The notes under the pieces: generated by a model
Databases searched by the model: none
Told to the model about the DNA's origin: nothing
Seen by the model: the letters and a program-made list of their open reading frames with translations, nothing else
In this document: positions 17,079 through 25,537 of the stretch, in pieces
Layout of the letters: each line of letters begins with the position of its first letter
Numbering within the stretch: position 1 is the first letter of the stretch
NCBI GenBank assembly: GCA_021838945.1
Contig: JAKCCH010000013.1
Coordinates: 1-50,027, forward strand
DNA from: Actinomycetes bacterium
GTDB lineage: Bacteria > Actinomycetota > Acidimicrobiia > Acidimicrobiales > Bog-793
Direction of reading: 5' to 3'
DNA: 50,027 nucleotides
Position numbers and translations under genes: made by a program

Positions 17079-18224
17079 ATGAGTGTGGCAACCGACTACT
17101 ACGAACTCCTCGGCGTCGGTCGCGACGCGACCGACGAGGAGCTGAAGCGCGCCTATCGACGGCTCGCACGAGAGCTGCACCCCGACGCGAACCCGGGGGA
17201 CGCCGAAGCGGAGGAGCGCTTCAAGCAGGTGACGCTCGCCTACGAGACACTCCGCGACCCGGAGCGGCGCCAGCGTTACGACATGTTCGGCCCCGATGCC
17301 GTTCGCGGCACGGGAGGAGGCGGCCCGGGTGGCGCGGGCGGCGACCCCTTCGGGTTCGGCGTGAACCTCGGCGACATCTTCGAGACGTTCTTCGGTGGCC
17401 AGCAGGGCGGGTTCGGCGCCACGGCGCGGCCTGGTGCGAGGCGTGGGTCGGACGCCGAGGTGTTCCTCGACCTGACGCTCGCCGAGGCGGCCTTCGGCGC
17501 CGAGAAGGACCTGACCGTGCAACTTCCGGTTGCCTGCGATGCCTGTGGCGGGAGCGGCGCGCGGGCCGGGACGACCCCGACCACCTGCCCCGACTGCCGC
17601 GGGACGGGGCAGGTACAGCGGGTGCGGCAGTCGTTTCTCGGCCAGATGGTCACGAGCTCACCGTGCGGGCGCTGCCACGGCCTCGGCGAGGTCATCGCGA
17701 GCCCGTGCCCCGACTGCCGGGGGGAGGGTAGGCGGACGAGGGAGCGGACCCTCACCGCCGAGGTGCCGGCCGGCGTCGACGACGGCGCGACGCTGCGGAT
17801 CTCGGGAGCGGGCCCGGCGGCCCTGCGTGGTGGCGTGCCAGGAGACCTCTACGTGCACCTGCGCGTGGCAGCCGAAGCAAACCTCCGGCGAGCCGGGACC
17901 GACCTCCTCGCGAACGTGCCCGTGTCAATCGCGCAGGCGGCTCTCGGGACGAGCGTCGAGGTGGAGGGGCTCGAAGGCCCGATCACCGTCGACATCCCCG
18001 CCGGGGTGCAATCCGGCTCGGTCATCCGCATCGGCGGTCAGGGCGTGCCCAGGCTGCGGAGTCGCCACCGGGGCGACCTGCTCGTGACCGTCGACGTCGA
18101 GACTCCGACGAAGCTCTCGAAGGAAGAAGAGGAGCTCCTGCGCCACCTCGCCCAGCTGCGCGGCGAGGAGGTCGCCCCGCCCGATCAGGGCCTCCTGTCC
18201 AAGATCCGTTCGAGCTTCCGCTGA
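17079..18224 (+). CDS. dnaJ: Chaperone protein DnaJ
   Basis: A co-chaperone that stimulates DnaK ATPase and binds unfolded protein. The 381 residues are full type I DnaJ. The J domain (~5-70) includes LHPD, the DnaK-contact HPD. A Gly-rich linker with GFGVNLGDIFETFFGG follows. Four zinc-finger CxxCxGxG repeats are CDACGGSG, CPDCRGTG, CGRCHGLG and CPDCRGEG. The substrate-binding beta domains end the protein. A GGAAG Shine-Dalgarno lies eight bases before the ATG, in contrast to the leaderless neighbours. dnaK and grpE are absent from the window. The TGA overlaps a CTG in the rsmE frame. Confidence 0.97.
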   Translation: MSVATDYYELLGVGRDATDEELKRAYRRLARELHPDANPGDAEAEERFKQVTLAYETLRDPERRQRYDMFGPDAVRGTGGGGPGGAGGDPFGFGVNLGDIFETFFGGQQGGFGATARPGARRGSDAEVFLDLTLAEAAFGAEKDLTVQLPVACDACGGSGARAGTTPTTCPDCRGTGQVQRVRQSFLGQMVTSSPCGRCHGLGEVIASPCPDCRGEGRRTRERTLTAEVPAGVDDGATLRISGAGPAALRGGVPGDLYVHLRVAAEANLRRAGTDLLANVPVSIAQAALGTSVEVEGLEGPITVDIPAGVQSGSVIRIGGQGVPRLRSRHRGDLLVTVDVETPTKLSKEEEELLRHLAQLRGEEVAPPDQGLLSKIRSSFR

Positions 18225-19003
18225 CCGCTTCCGAGCCCAACGCTACGCCCGCGCTGCGGTCTGCCACGGCGCTCGTCTACGTCGACGACCTCGAGGCGCC
18301 CTCCCTCTCCCCGGACGACGCCCGCCACCTCGGTTCGGCCAGGCGGGTCCGTGACGGCGAGATCGTCGTCGCGAGCGACGGCCGCGGCGGCTGGAGAGCA
18401 TGCCGGGCGGCCGGCGGCGGTCCCAGTCGCGGTGGGGGGCGAGACGCCGAGCCGCGGCTGCGCCTCGAGGTCGACGGTCCGATCGAGCGCGAGCTCTCAC
18501 CGGTGCCGGCCATCACGGTGGCCTTCTCCCTCGCCAAGGGCGACCGGACGCAGTGGGCTGCCGCCAAGCTGGCCGAGCTGGGCATCGACCGCATCGTTCC
18601 CCTCATCTGCGACCGCACGGTGGTCCGGCCCGGGGACGAGGGCGGGCGGCTTCGCAGCCTCCGCCTCCGACGGATCGTGCGGGAGGCGGCGATGCAGGCC
18701 CGGCTGGTGCATTTGCCCGAGGTAGCCGAGCCGTGCTCCTCGCGTGAGGCCGTCGCAGGCGGGGTCGCCCCGCCTGCTCGGCTCTGCATCGCCGAGCCGG
18801 GAGGAGAGGTCCCGTCGCTCGCGACACCCGCGATCCTCGTCGGTCCCGAAGGGGGTTGGTCCTGCGAAGAGCTCGCCATCGCGGCCGGCGAGAGCATCAG
18901 GCCGGTTGCACTCGGCACGAGCGTCCTCCGGGTCGAGACGGCCGCCGTCGTCGGCGGCGCGATCCTCACGGCGCTTCGCAGCGGCCTCGTGCGTCCTGTC
19001 TGA
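18221..19003 (+). CDS. rsmE: 16S rRNA (uracil-1498-N3)-methyltransferase RsmE, probable CTG start
   Basis: A SPOUT-class enzyme that methylates U1498 of 16S rRNA with SAM. The PUA-like N-terminus reads LVYVDDLEAPSLSPDDARHL. The catalytic part has SLAKGDRTQWAAAKLAELGI, then the knot signature ILVGPEGGWS and LGTSVLRVETAAVVGGA. Homology clearly begins near 18270, yet the frame holds no ATG, GTG or TTG before 18503, well inside the protein. CTG at 18221 overlaps the dnaJ stop (CTGA) and gives 260 residues. CTG at 18254 is the alternative. Starting at 18503 would delete the RNA-binding domain. Function is certain; the start is inferred. Confidence 0.88.
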   Translation: MTASEPNATPALRSATALVYVDDLEAPSLSPDDARHLGSARRVRDGEIVVASDGRGGWRACRAAGGGPSRGGGRDAEPRLRLEVDGPIERELSPVPAITVAFSLAKGDRTQWAAAKLAELGIDRIVPLICDRTVVRPGDEGGRLRSLRLRRIVREAAMQARLVHLPEVAEPCSSREAVAGGVAPPARLCIAEPGGEVPSLATPAILVGPEGGWSCEELAIAAGESIRPVALGTSVLRVETAAVVGGAILTALRSGLVRPV

Positions 19004-19039
19004 TCCTCTCGCGGGGCACCTCACGACAAGTCGCGGCAT

Positions 19040-19076
19040 ATCACGCTCAGTGACGCGTTCGGCCACGCTCAGTGTG
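19040..19076 (+). promoter_or_regulatory. Two BldD-like operator sites, 22 bp apart
   Basis: CACGCTCAGTG occurs twice, at 19042-19052 and 19064-19074, exactly two helical turns apart. The first extends to the inverted repeat TCAC-N5-GTGA. The 15-mer at 19040-19054 matches eight of the nine fixed positions of the Streptomyces BldD consensus nTnACnC(A/T)GnGTnAn. The second (19062-19076) matches six of nine. Both lie between rsmE and the BldD-like gene, just upstream of its putative -10, fitting autorepression. Confidence 0.6.
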
Positions 19077-19098
19077 ATTCCCGACGCAAATCGTGGTG

Positions 19099-19104
19099 TA
19101 ATAG
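19099..19104 (+). promoter_or_regulatory. Putative -10 box of the bldD-like gene
   Basis: TAATAG lies 158 bases before the favoured ATG at 19263 and 26 bases before an earlier in-frame ATG at 19131. No strong -35 is visible; the equivalent position borders the second BldD-like operator. With the 19263 start, the transcript has a leader of about 150 bases in which I see no recognisable riboswitch. Confidence 0.45.
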
Positions 19105-19262
19105 TGGTCGGTAGCGGTTACAGCCCTCGAATGAGCCTGCTGCAGCCGCCGAGCACCGAGAAGTCGCCGTCGTACGGCAATTACCGCGACCGGGGCAAGA
19201 TCAGCCCTCCCGGCCGAGGAGGTGGCTCGGACCGGCCAGGCGGCCCGAACGGAGAGTTGCAC

Positions 19263-19823
19263 ATGCGGCAGCAGGGGATCATCGACGACGAGGCGGCGGC
19301 CCGGTACGCCCAGGCGGTCGGGTACCGGCTGCGCGCCGTCCGCCGCCAGAAGCGCCTGTCCCTGCAGGCCGTCGAGAAGGCATCTGGCGAGGAGTTCAAG
19401 GCCTCGGTGCTCGGCGCCTACGAGCGGGGCGAGCGGACCATCTCGGTACCCCGCCTCCAGCGCCTCGCACAGATCTACGACGTGCCCGTCGACCAGCTGC
19501 TCCCGAGCGACACCTCGAACCCGCTCAACCGGGCGTCGCAGATGGGCGCGGCGCGCGCGGGCGGTGGCGAACGGCGCAACCGAAAGATCACGATCGACCT
19601 CGTGCGCCTGAACGAGGCACGCGGTCCCGAGCGCGATCTGCTCCGCCACTTCCTCGCGTCGGTACAGGTCCAGCGGCAAGACTTCAACGGCAAGGTGCTG
19701 ACGATCCGCGAGGACGACCTCCGGGTGATGGCGTCGATGTTCGGCCGCAACGTCGACGCCCTCGTCAGCCGGCTCGAGGAGCTCGGACTCCTGCTCCCCG
19801 TGGCCGGCAACGGCACCGCCTGA
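19263..19823 (+). CDS. BldD-like transcription regulator with c-di-GMP-binding motif
   Basis: A 186-residue homologue of BldD, the Streptomyces developmental repressor that dimerises on c-di-GMP. The N-terminal HTH (~15-80) has AVGYRLRAVRRQKRLSL, ASVLGAYERGERTISV and LAQIYDVPVDQLLP. The C-terminal domain keeps the ligand motif as R138-x-D140, eight residues, R149-x-x-D152, with the linking FNGKVLTIREDDLR almost identical to BldD. The start at 19263 has a good Shine-Dalgarno (GGAGAG, seven-base spacing) and gives the usual BldD N-terminus. An ATG at 19131 would add 44 low-complexity residues. Two BldD-like operators upstream suggest autoregulation. A diguanylate cyclase gene lies 6.6 kb upstream. 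Confidence 0.85.
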   Translation: MRQQGIIDDEAAARYAQAVGYRLRAVRRQKRLSLQAVEKASGEEFKASVLGAYERGERTISVPRLQRLAQIYDVPVDQLLPSDTSNPLNRASQMGAARAGGGERRNRKITIDLVRLNEARGPERDLLRHFLASVQVQRQDFNGKVLTIREDDLRVMASMFGRNVDALVSRLEELGLLLPVAGNGTA

Positions 19824-19876
19824 GCGGACTCCGGCGACAAGGCGGGGACGCGGGGGATCAGTAGCGTCGCGTTGCG

Positions 19877-21082
19877 ATGTGCGAGACACAGCCCGGCCAG
19901 CCTGCAGCCCGCGAACGTCCGGCGCCGGCGGTCTACGTCCACATCCCGTTCTGCCCGTCGCGTTGCGACTACTGCGCCTTCGCGACGTGGACGGACCGCC
20001 ACGAGCTCCGCTCGGCCTACACCGATGCCTGCCTCCGGCACATCGCCGAGGTGCAACGGCAGCCGGCAGACACCGTCTATCTCGGCGGGGGGACTCCTTC
20101 GCAGCTCGCCACGGCCGACCTCCTCCGTCTACTGGAGGCGATCGACACCGCACCGGCAGCCGAGATCACCGTCGAGGCGAACCCGGAGGACGTGAGCCCG
20201 CAGTGGGCGCTGGCGGCCGCCGAGGCCGGTGCGACCCGGATCTCGCTCGGGGTCCAGTCGCTCGATGCTCACGTGCTGCGCGGTCTGGGTCGGCGGCACG
20301 ACCCCGCCGCCGCCCGAAGCGCCGTCGCCGCCATCGCCGCAGCCGGGATCACGTCGTACAGCGTCGACCTCATATACGGCGGTGCCGGCGAGACCGACGG
20401 CAGCTGGCGGGCGACCATCAAAGGCATCCTCGGGCTCGAGCCGGCGCCAACCCATGTGAGCGCCTACGCCCTCACGGTCGAGGCGGGGACGCCCCTCTCG
20501 CGTGATCCGGCCCGCCATCCCGACGAGGACGTGCAGGCGGCCAGGTACGAGATCGCGGACAGGATGCTCGCGGACGCCGGACTCGAGTGGTACGAGATCT
20601 CGAACTGGGCACGGCTTGGGCAGGAGAGCCGTCACAACCTCAACTACTGGCTGCAGGGCGACTACCTCGCAATCGGCGCCGCCGCTCACGGCCATCTCGA
20701 CGGGCGCCGGTGGTGGAACCTGCGGACGCCCGAGCGCTACATCGGCGCCGTCGAACGAGGTGACGACCCCGTCGCGGCGTCGGAGCACCTCGACCCCGCA
20801 CAACGGGCGTTCGAAGCCCTCGAGCTCTCGCTGCGGACCAGCCACGGCGTGCCCGCTGCCGCTCTCCCGCTCGGGGAGGATCCGGCCTTCGACCGTCTTG
20901 TCACCCCGGCGCCAGACAAAAGCGATCGTGTCGTGCTCACGCTCGCCGGCCGCCTGCTCGCCAACCAGGTCGCTCTCCGCCTGCGCATCCCGCCACCGGC
21001 CGTGCCGACCCACGGCAGCGGGCACAGCGACGGCAGCGGGCACAGCGGGCACCGAGCGCACCTGCTGAGTCAGATCACCTGA
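19877..21082 (+). CDS. hemW: Radical SAM haem chaperone HemW-like protein
   Basis: A 401-residue radical SAM enzyme. The [4Fe-4S] motif is CPSRCDYC near residue 32, after YVHIPF. GGGTPS, ISLGVQSLD, SVDLIYG and NYWLQGDYLAIGAAAHG are hallmark HemW/HemN segments. The CxxxCxYC form without the HemN N-terminal extension points to HemW, a haem-binding chaperone once called oxygen-independent coproporphyrinogen oxidase. The C-terminus ends in a Gly/Ser/His repeat (GSGHSDGSGHSGH) that could bind metal and is not a family feature. The ATG follows TAGCGT by nine bases, so it is probably leaderless. Confidence 0.92.
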   Translation: MCETQPGQPAARERPAPAVYVHIPFCPSRCDYCAFATWTDRHELRSAYTDACLRHIAEVQRQPADTVYLGGGTPSQLATADLLRLLEAIDTAPAAEITVEANPEDVSPQWALAAAEAGATRISLGVQSLDAHVLRGLGRRHDPAAARSAVAAIAAAGITSYSVDLIYGGAGETDGSWRATIKGILGLEPAPTHVSAYALTVEAGTPLSRDPARHPDEDVQAARYEIADRMLADAGLEWYEISNWARLGQESRHNLNYWLQGDYLAIGAAAHGHLDGRRWWNLRTPERYIGAVERGDDPVAASEHLDPAQRAFEALELSLRTSHGVPAAALPLGEDPAFDRLVTPAPDKSDRVVLTLAGRLLANQVALRLRIPPPAVPTHGSGHSDGSGHSGHRAHLLSQIT

Positions 21083-21100
21083 AACGTCAAGAGAGGCCGC

Positions 21101-21106
21101 TACACT
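21101..21106 (+). promoter_or_regulatory. -10 box of the small HTH gene
   Basis: TACACT ends seven bases before the ATG at 21114 with no Shine-Dalgarno between them. It is a clear example of the leaderless TANNNT arrangement seen through the window. Confidence 0.5.
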
Positions 21107-21113
21107 CGCCCAT

Positions 21114-21341
21114 ATGCCTGACCCCATTCGTTGGATGAGCACGAGCGAGGCGGCCGACTACCTCGGCGTCAACACTCGTACGCTGTACCGCCTCATCGAC
21201 GAAGGGGACCTTCCGGCCTACAAGCTCGGCCGGGTGATCCGGCTGCAGGAGGGCGACGTCCTTGCATTCGTCGAGCGTGCGAGGATCAAGCCGGGTGCGC
21301 TCGAGCACCTCTACCCGCTGCCGGCGAAGAGCGAGGCCTGA
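21114..21341 (+). CDS. Small helix-turn-helix DNA-binding protein (excisionase/MerR-like fold)
   Basis: A 75-residue protein consisting almost wholly of a winged-helix HTH: STSEAADYLGVNTRTLYRLIDEGDLPAYKLGRVIRLQEGDVLAFVERARI. This HTH_17 family includes phage excisionases and BldC-type regulators. Actinobacteria commonly carry single-copy chromosomal members as regulators. No integrase, attachment site or phage gene is nearby, so a chromosomal regulator is more likely than an excisionase. It stands just upstream of the HIT-phoH-ybeY-hlyC-era series and may be cotranscribed with it. Its target is unknown. Confidence 0.8.
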   Translation: MPDPIRWMSTSEAADYLGVNTRTLYRLIDEGDLPAYKLGRVIRLQEGDVLAFVERARIKPGALEHLYPLPAKSEA

Positions 21342-21350
21342 CCGATCCAG

Positions 21351-21704
21351 ATGGCCGACAGCCAACCGGACTGCCTCTTCTGCCGCATCCTGGAGGGCGA
21401 CGCTCCTTCAACCGAGGTGCTGTCCACCGACAACACCTACGCCTTCCGCGACATCAACCCGATGGCGCCGACACACGTCCTCGTCATCCCGCGCCGGCAC
21501 GTCACCGACGCCGCCGCCGTCGGCGCCGAGCACGGCGGCATCCTCGCCGAGATGTTCGACAGCGCGCGCCAGGTGGCGGACCAGGAGGGGCTCGCCGGCG
21601 GCTACCGGCTCGTCTTCAACGTGGGCGACGACTCCGGCAACACCGTCCCGCACCTCCACCTCCACGTCCTCGGCGGCCGCCGGTTCGGCTGGCCCCCCGG
21701 TTGA
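21351..21704 (+). CDS. HIT family nucleotide-binding hydrolase (Hint-like)
   Basis: A 117-residue histidine-triad protein, hydrolysing or binding purine nucleotide phosphoramidates or similar compounds. The triad is HLHLHVLGG near the C-terminus. CLFCRILEGD opens the protein and HVLVIPRRH gives the central strand, all typical of the HinT branch. The length is normal. It lies nine bases after the small HTH gene. Its stop overlaps the phoH start (TTGA), so the two are probably coupled. Confidence 0.93.
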   Translation: MADSQPDCLFCRILEGDAPSTEVLSTDNTYAFRDINPMAPTHVLVIPRRHVTDAAAVGAEHGGILAEMFDSARQVADQEGLAGGYRLVFNVGDDSGNTVPHLHLHVLGGRRFGWPPG

Positions 21705-22762
21705 CGCAGGAAAAACGCGGATCCGCCGGTAACCTGCGCTCGATCACCGTGCCCGACACCCAGGTCAAGATCCTCGTTCCGGGGAACCATCTCATGATCG
21801 GCCTGCTCGGCCAGCAGGACGAGCTGCTGAGGGTGGTCGAGCAAGCTTTCGAGGGCACCCAGATCCACGTCCGCGGCAACGAGATCAACGTCACCGGTCA
21901 CGACGCCGAGCGCGTCGGGAAGCTGTTCGAGGAGCTCGTGGCCCTCCTCGAGCGCGGCCATGGCCTCGACTTCACAAACCTCCGCCGCTCCATCGAGATG
22001 GTGAAGGAGGACATCCGGCCCTCAGAGGTCCTCGCAGCCGAAGTGGCGCGGTCGTCCAGGGGGCGCCGGGTCCACCCGAAGACCGCCGGCCAGAAACGCT
22101 ACGCGGACGCCATCGCCGCCAACGTCCTCACATTCGGGATCGGCCCGGCCGGCACAGGCAAGTCCTATCTCGCCGTCGCGCTCGCCGTGCAGGCGCTGCA
22201 GGCGAAAGAGGTCAACCGGATCATCCTGACGAGGCCGGCGGTCGAGGCTGGAGAGCGACTCGGGTTCCTGCCAGGCGACCTCATGGCGAAAGTCGATCCC
22301 TATCTCCGTCCCCTCTACGACGCCCTCTACGACATGCTCGAGCCCGAGGGCACGCAGCGCCTCATGGAGCGCGGGGCGATCGAGGTCGCGCCGCTCGCCT
22401 ACATGCGCGGACGTACGCTCAACGCGAGCTTCGTGATCCTCGACGAGGCTCAGAACACGACAGCCGAGCAGATGAAGATGTTCCTCACCCGCATCGGGTT
22501 CGGCACGAAAGTCGTCGTGACCGGCGACGTGACGCAAATCGACATCCCGGGCGGCGCCGCCAAGTCCGGGCTCGTCGGCCTCGAGGACGTGCTCAGCGGC
22601 ATCGACGACATAGCGTTCGTGCAGCTCGGGCAGGCCGACGTCGTCCGCCACAGGATCGTGCGCGACATCGTGAGCGCGTACGACCGTCACACCGCGCGGC
22701 GCGCAGGCATCGCCCCGACCGAGGAGACGGGGCGGCATGGCGATCCAGGTCTTCGTCGCTGA
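21701..22762 (+). CDS. phoH: PhoH-like ATPase
   Basis: A cytoplasmic P-loop ATPase, often next to ybeY and linked to RNA metabolism. The N-terminal KH-like part reads VPGNHLMIGLLGQQDELL and IHVRGNEINVTG. The PhoH core has Walker A GPAGTGKSYLA, RPAVEAGERLGFLPGD, Walker B FVILDEAQNTT and VVTGDVTQIDIP. From the TTG at 21701, which overlaps the HIT stop, it has 353 residues. From the GTG at 21749, preceded by TAACCT, it has 337. The N-terminal length of relatives favours 21701, but both are open. It overlaps ybeY by 26 bases. Confidence 0.94.
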   Translation: MTQEKRGSAGNLRSITVPDTQVKILVPGNHLMIGLLGQQDELLRVVEQAFEGTQIHVRGNEINVTGHDAERVGKLFEELVALLERGHGLDFTNLRRSIEMVKEDIRPSEVLAAEVARSSRGRRVHPKTAGQKRYADAIAANVLTFGIGPAGTGKSYLAVALAVQALQAKEVNRIILTRPAVEAGERLGFLPGDLMAKVDPYLRPLYDALYDMLEPEGTQRLMERGAIEVAPLAYMRGRTLNASFVILDEAQNTTAEQMKMFLTRIGFGTKVVVTGDVTQIDIPGGAAKSGLVGLEDVLSGIDDIAFVQLGQADVVRHRIVRDIVSAYDRHTARRAGIAPTEETGRHGDPGLRR

Positions 22763-23276
22763 CGAGCAGTCCGACCGGCCCGTCGAACCGGGCCGCTGGC
22801 GCGACCTCGCCGAGCGAGTGCTCGCCGACCGTCAGATCACGGGACCGGCGGAGTTGAACGTCCTCTTCGTGGACGAGGGGGCGATCGCGTCGTTGAACGA
22901 GCGTTTCTTGGGGAGGAAAGGGCCGACCGACGTGCTGTCCTTCCCGATCGAGGACGAGCTCGACGCGCCCGGTCCCCCGCCGTCCGGCCAAGGCGCTGCC
23001 GTGACCGGGCCGGGCCGGGATCTGCCACCCGAGGAGGACCGTGTGCCGGTGCTCGTCGGCGACGTCGTGATCTGCCCGGAAGTCGCCTGGCGCAACGCTC
23101 CTCGACATGCCGGCACCTACGAGGACGAGCTCGCGCTGCTGCTCGTGCACGGCATCCTTCACCTGCTCGGGATGGACCACGACGAGGACGAGGAAGCCGA
23201 GGAGATGGAGGCGCTCGAGCGTGAGCTGCTCGGGCGGTACCACGGCCCGGCCGAGGACGGCGGCAGCGTCTCGTGA
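22737..23276 (+). CDS. ybeY: Endoribonuclease YbeY
   Basis: A zinc metalloprotein required for 16S rRNA 3' maturation and ribosome quality control. The metal site HGILHLLGMDHDED is the family H-x3-H-x5-H motif. RFLGRKGPTDVLSFP is the other conserved block. The 179 residues include an insertion (~residues 78-104, Pro/Gly-rich) between the two blocks, longer than in most relatives. The gene overlaps phoH and ends in GTGA with the next gene. Confidence 0.95.
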   Translation: MAIQVFVADEQSDRPVEPGRWRDLAERVLADRQITGPAELNVLFVDEGAIASLNERFLGRKGPTDVLSFPIEDELDAPGPPPSGQGAAVTGPGRDLPPEEDRVPVLVGDVVICPEVAWRNAPRHAGTYEDELALLLVHGILHLLGMDHDEDEEAEEMEALERELLGRYHGPAEDGGSVS

Positions 23277-24610
23277 TCGCCGCCGTCTTCACCGCTGACG
23301 ACGGCATCCTCCTCGCGGCCGTCGTGATCCTCCTCATGTTCTCGGCGGTACTGGCGCTCGCGGAGACGGGCCTCACACGCATGTCCCGTCCGAAGGCGAA
23401 AGCACTCGTCGACGCTCGCCACCGCGGCGCGAGGGCCCTCCAACGGCTCGTCGAGCAGCCGGAGCACTTCCTCGCACCGGTGCTGTTGCTCGTCCTGATC
23501 TGTCAGTTGGTCGCCGCCACGCTCGTCGGAGTGGTCGCCGCTCGCCTGTTCGGGGCATGGGGCGTCGCTGCTGCGACGGCGTTCGAGGTGACCGTCATCT
23601 TCGTCTTCGGCGAAGCCGTCCCGAAGCAGTGGGCCGTCCGCCACGCCGACCGAGCCGCTCTCCTCGCCGCCCCGCTCGTCACCGCCCTCATCGGCTTCCC
23701 GCCCGTCCGCTGGCTCTCGAAGGCGTTGATCGGGATCGCGCGCTTCGTCACACCCGGCGGAGGCTCATTCGACAGGGGCAGCGACGTGACGGAGTCAGAG
23801 CTGCTGGCCTTTGCCGACGTCGCTCTCGCGGACGAGGCGATCGAGACGGACGAGAGGCTGCTCATCCACCAGATCATCGAGTTCGGCGACACGATTGCAC
23901 GCGAGGTGATGGTGCCGCGTCCCGACGTCGTCGCGGCCGACGCCGAGTCCCCCGCCGAAGAGGTGCTCGAGCGGGCGATCACGGCGGGCTACAGCCGCAT
24001 CCCCGTGTTCCACGAGTCGATCGACGACGTCATCGGCATCGCCTTCACAAAGGACCTCGTGCGCGCGGTACGGGACGGCCGCGAGAAGGCGCCCGTCGGT
24101 GAGATCGCACGCACGGCCCACTACGTTCCCGAGACGGCACGTGTCGCTCCCCTCCTCCGGGAGATGCAGCGGGGCCAGTTCCACATCGCCGTCGTCATCG
24201 ACGAGTACGGCGGCACGGCGGGCGTGGTCACGCTGGAGGACCTCATCGAGGAGCTCGTCGGCGAGATCGTCGACGAGTTCGACGTGAACGAGCCGTTGAT
24301 CGAACCTCTCGGCCCGGGGCTCTTCCGGGTCTCGGGCAAGATGCCGGTGGCCGAGGTGAACGAGCTGCTCAACGCCGAGCTGCCCGTCGACGACGACTGG
24401 GACACGATCGGCGGGCTGGTGCTCGCCAAGGCAGGCCACGTCCCTGCCGCCGGTGAGGCCATCGCCGTCGGCCCGTACGAGCTGACGGTCGATCGCGTCA
24501 TTGGTCGCCGGATCGGCGCCATCCGGGTCGAGCGGCGCGTCGGCGAACAGCTGACGTTCGTCCCCGATGCGGCCGAGGCCTCCGGAGCTCCCGTTACCAG
24601 GCTGCCGTGA
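23273..24610 (+). CDS. CNNM/CBS-domain membrane protein (HlyC/CorC family)
   Basis: A 445-residue membrane protein with a CNNM (DUF21) domain of about four helices (~5-160), a CBS pair (~205-340) and a CorC_HlyC C-terminal domain (~345-425). REVMVPRPDVVAADAE, YSRIPVFHE and VIDEYGGTAGVVTLEDLIEELVGEI are characteristic. Relatives export Mg2+ or Co2+; the old name haemolysin C is misleading. The place between ybeY and era is conserved across Actinobacteria. The GTG start overlaps the ybeY stop and its own stop overlaps the era start, both as GTGA. Confidence 0.92.
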   Translation: MIAAVFTADDGILLAAVVILLMFSAVLALAETGLTRMSRPKAKALVDARHRGARALQRLVEQPEHFLAPVLLLVLICQLVAATLVGVVAARLFGAWGVAAATAFEVTVIFVFGEAVPKQWAVRHADRAALLAAPLVTALIGFPPVRWLSKALIGIARFVTPGGGSFDRGSDVTESELLAFADVALADEAIETDERLLIHQIIEFGDTIAREVMVPRPDVVAADAESPAEEVLERAITAGYSRIPVFHESIDDVIGIAFTKDLVRAVRDGREKAPVGEIARTAHYVPETARVAPLLREMQRGQFHIAVVIDEYGGTAGVVTLEDLIEELVGEIVDEFDVNEPLIEPLGPGLFRVSGKMPVAEVNELLNAELPVDDDWDTIGGLVLAKAGHVPAAGEAIAVGPYELTVDRVIGRRIGAIRVERRVGEQLTFVPDAAEASGAPVTRLP

Positions 24611-25482
24611 GCATGGGCGTGAGCGGATTCGAAGAGGTGCGGTCGGGCTTTGTCGCGATCGTCGGCCGGCCGAATGTCGGCAAGTCGACCCTGCTCAACC
24701 GGATCGTCGGTCAGAAGGTGGCGATCACGGCGTCGGTCCCGCACACGACACGGACCCGCCTCCGCGGTGTCCTCGACCGGCCGGACGCGCAGCTCGTCTT
24801 CGTCGACACGCCCGGGATCCACAAGCCGAAGACCGCACTCGGCCAGCGGCTGAACGAGACGGCGGCGGAGTCCTTCGCCGACGTCGACGTCTGCGTGCTC
24901 GTGGTGGAGGCGAATGCGGCGATAGGGCGAGGCGACCGTTTCGTGGCGGATCGGCTGCCGACCGGGTCTGTCGTCGCGGTCAACAAGATCGACCGCGCCT
25001 CGCGCTCCGCTGTGCTCGAGCACCTGACCGCCGCAGCCTCTGGCCTCGGCCTCGAGGACGCCGAGTACTTCCCCGTCTCGGCGCGCACTGGCGACGGAGT
25101 TGATGCGCTCGTGGAGTACCTGGTGACACGCATGCCGCTCGGTCCCAGGTACTTCCCGCCCGGGATGGTGACCGACGTGCCGGAGGCGTTCTTCGTCGCC
25201 GAGCTCGTGCGGGAGCAGCTGATCCGCTTCGCGGAGGAGGAGTTGCCCCACTCGATCGCCTGTCGGGTGACCGAGTGGGAGTGGCCCCGGATCCGCTGCG
25301 AGATCCTCGTGGAGCGCGAGTCGCAGAAGGGGATCGTGATCGGCAGGGGTGGATCAGTGCTGAAGGCCGTCGGCACGGCGGTGCGCGAGCAGCTGCCACC
25401 GGGCGCCTACCTCGAGCTGTTCGTGAAGGTCGAGAAGGGGTGGCAGCGCCACCCCGAGCTCATCGAGCGGCTGGGGTACTGA
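24607..25482 (+). CDS. era: GTPase Era
   Basis: An essential GTPase for 30S subunit assembly that binds the 3' end of 16S rRNA. The 291 residues are full length. G1 is GRPNVGKST, G2 TTRTRLRG, G3 DTPGIHKPK, G4 NKID and G5 SART. The C-terminal KH domain contains ILVERESQKGIVIGRGGSVLK. The GTG start forms GTGA with the preceding gene; ATG two codons later is possible. It closes the phoH-ybeY-hlyC-era operon. Confidence 0.96.
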   Translation: MSMGVSGFEEVRSGFVAIVGRPNVGKSTLLNRIVGQKVAITASVPHTTRTRLRGVLDRPDAQLVFVDTPGIHKPKTALGQRLNETAAESFADVDVCVLVVEANAAIGRGDRFVADRLPTGSVVAVNKIDRASRSAVLEHLTAAASGLGLEDAEYFPVSARTGDGVDALVEYLVTRMPLGPRYFPPGMVTDVPEAFFVAELVREQLIRFAEEELPHSIACRVTEWEWPRIRCEILVERESQKGIVIGRGGSVLKAVGTAVREQLPPGAYLELFVKVEKGWQRHPELIERLGY

Positions 25483-25537
25483 AGTGCGTGCTTGCGCTCT
25501 CGGTCTGGCAGCAGTCCGGCCGAAGTAGCCTCTGACG

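Noticed and set aside
21114-21341. Phage excisionase marking an integrated element
   Set aside because: No integrase, attachment repeats or phage genes are near; the gene sits within conserved housekeeping order, so a chromosomal regulator is more likely.
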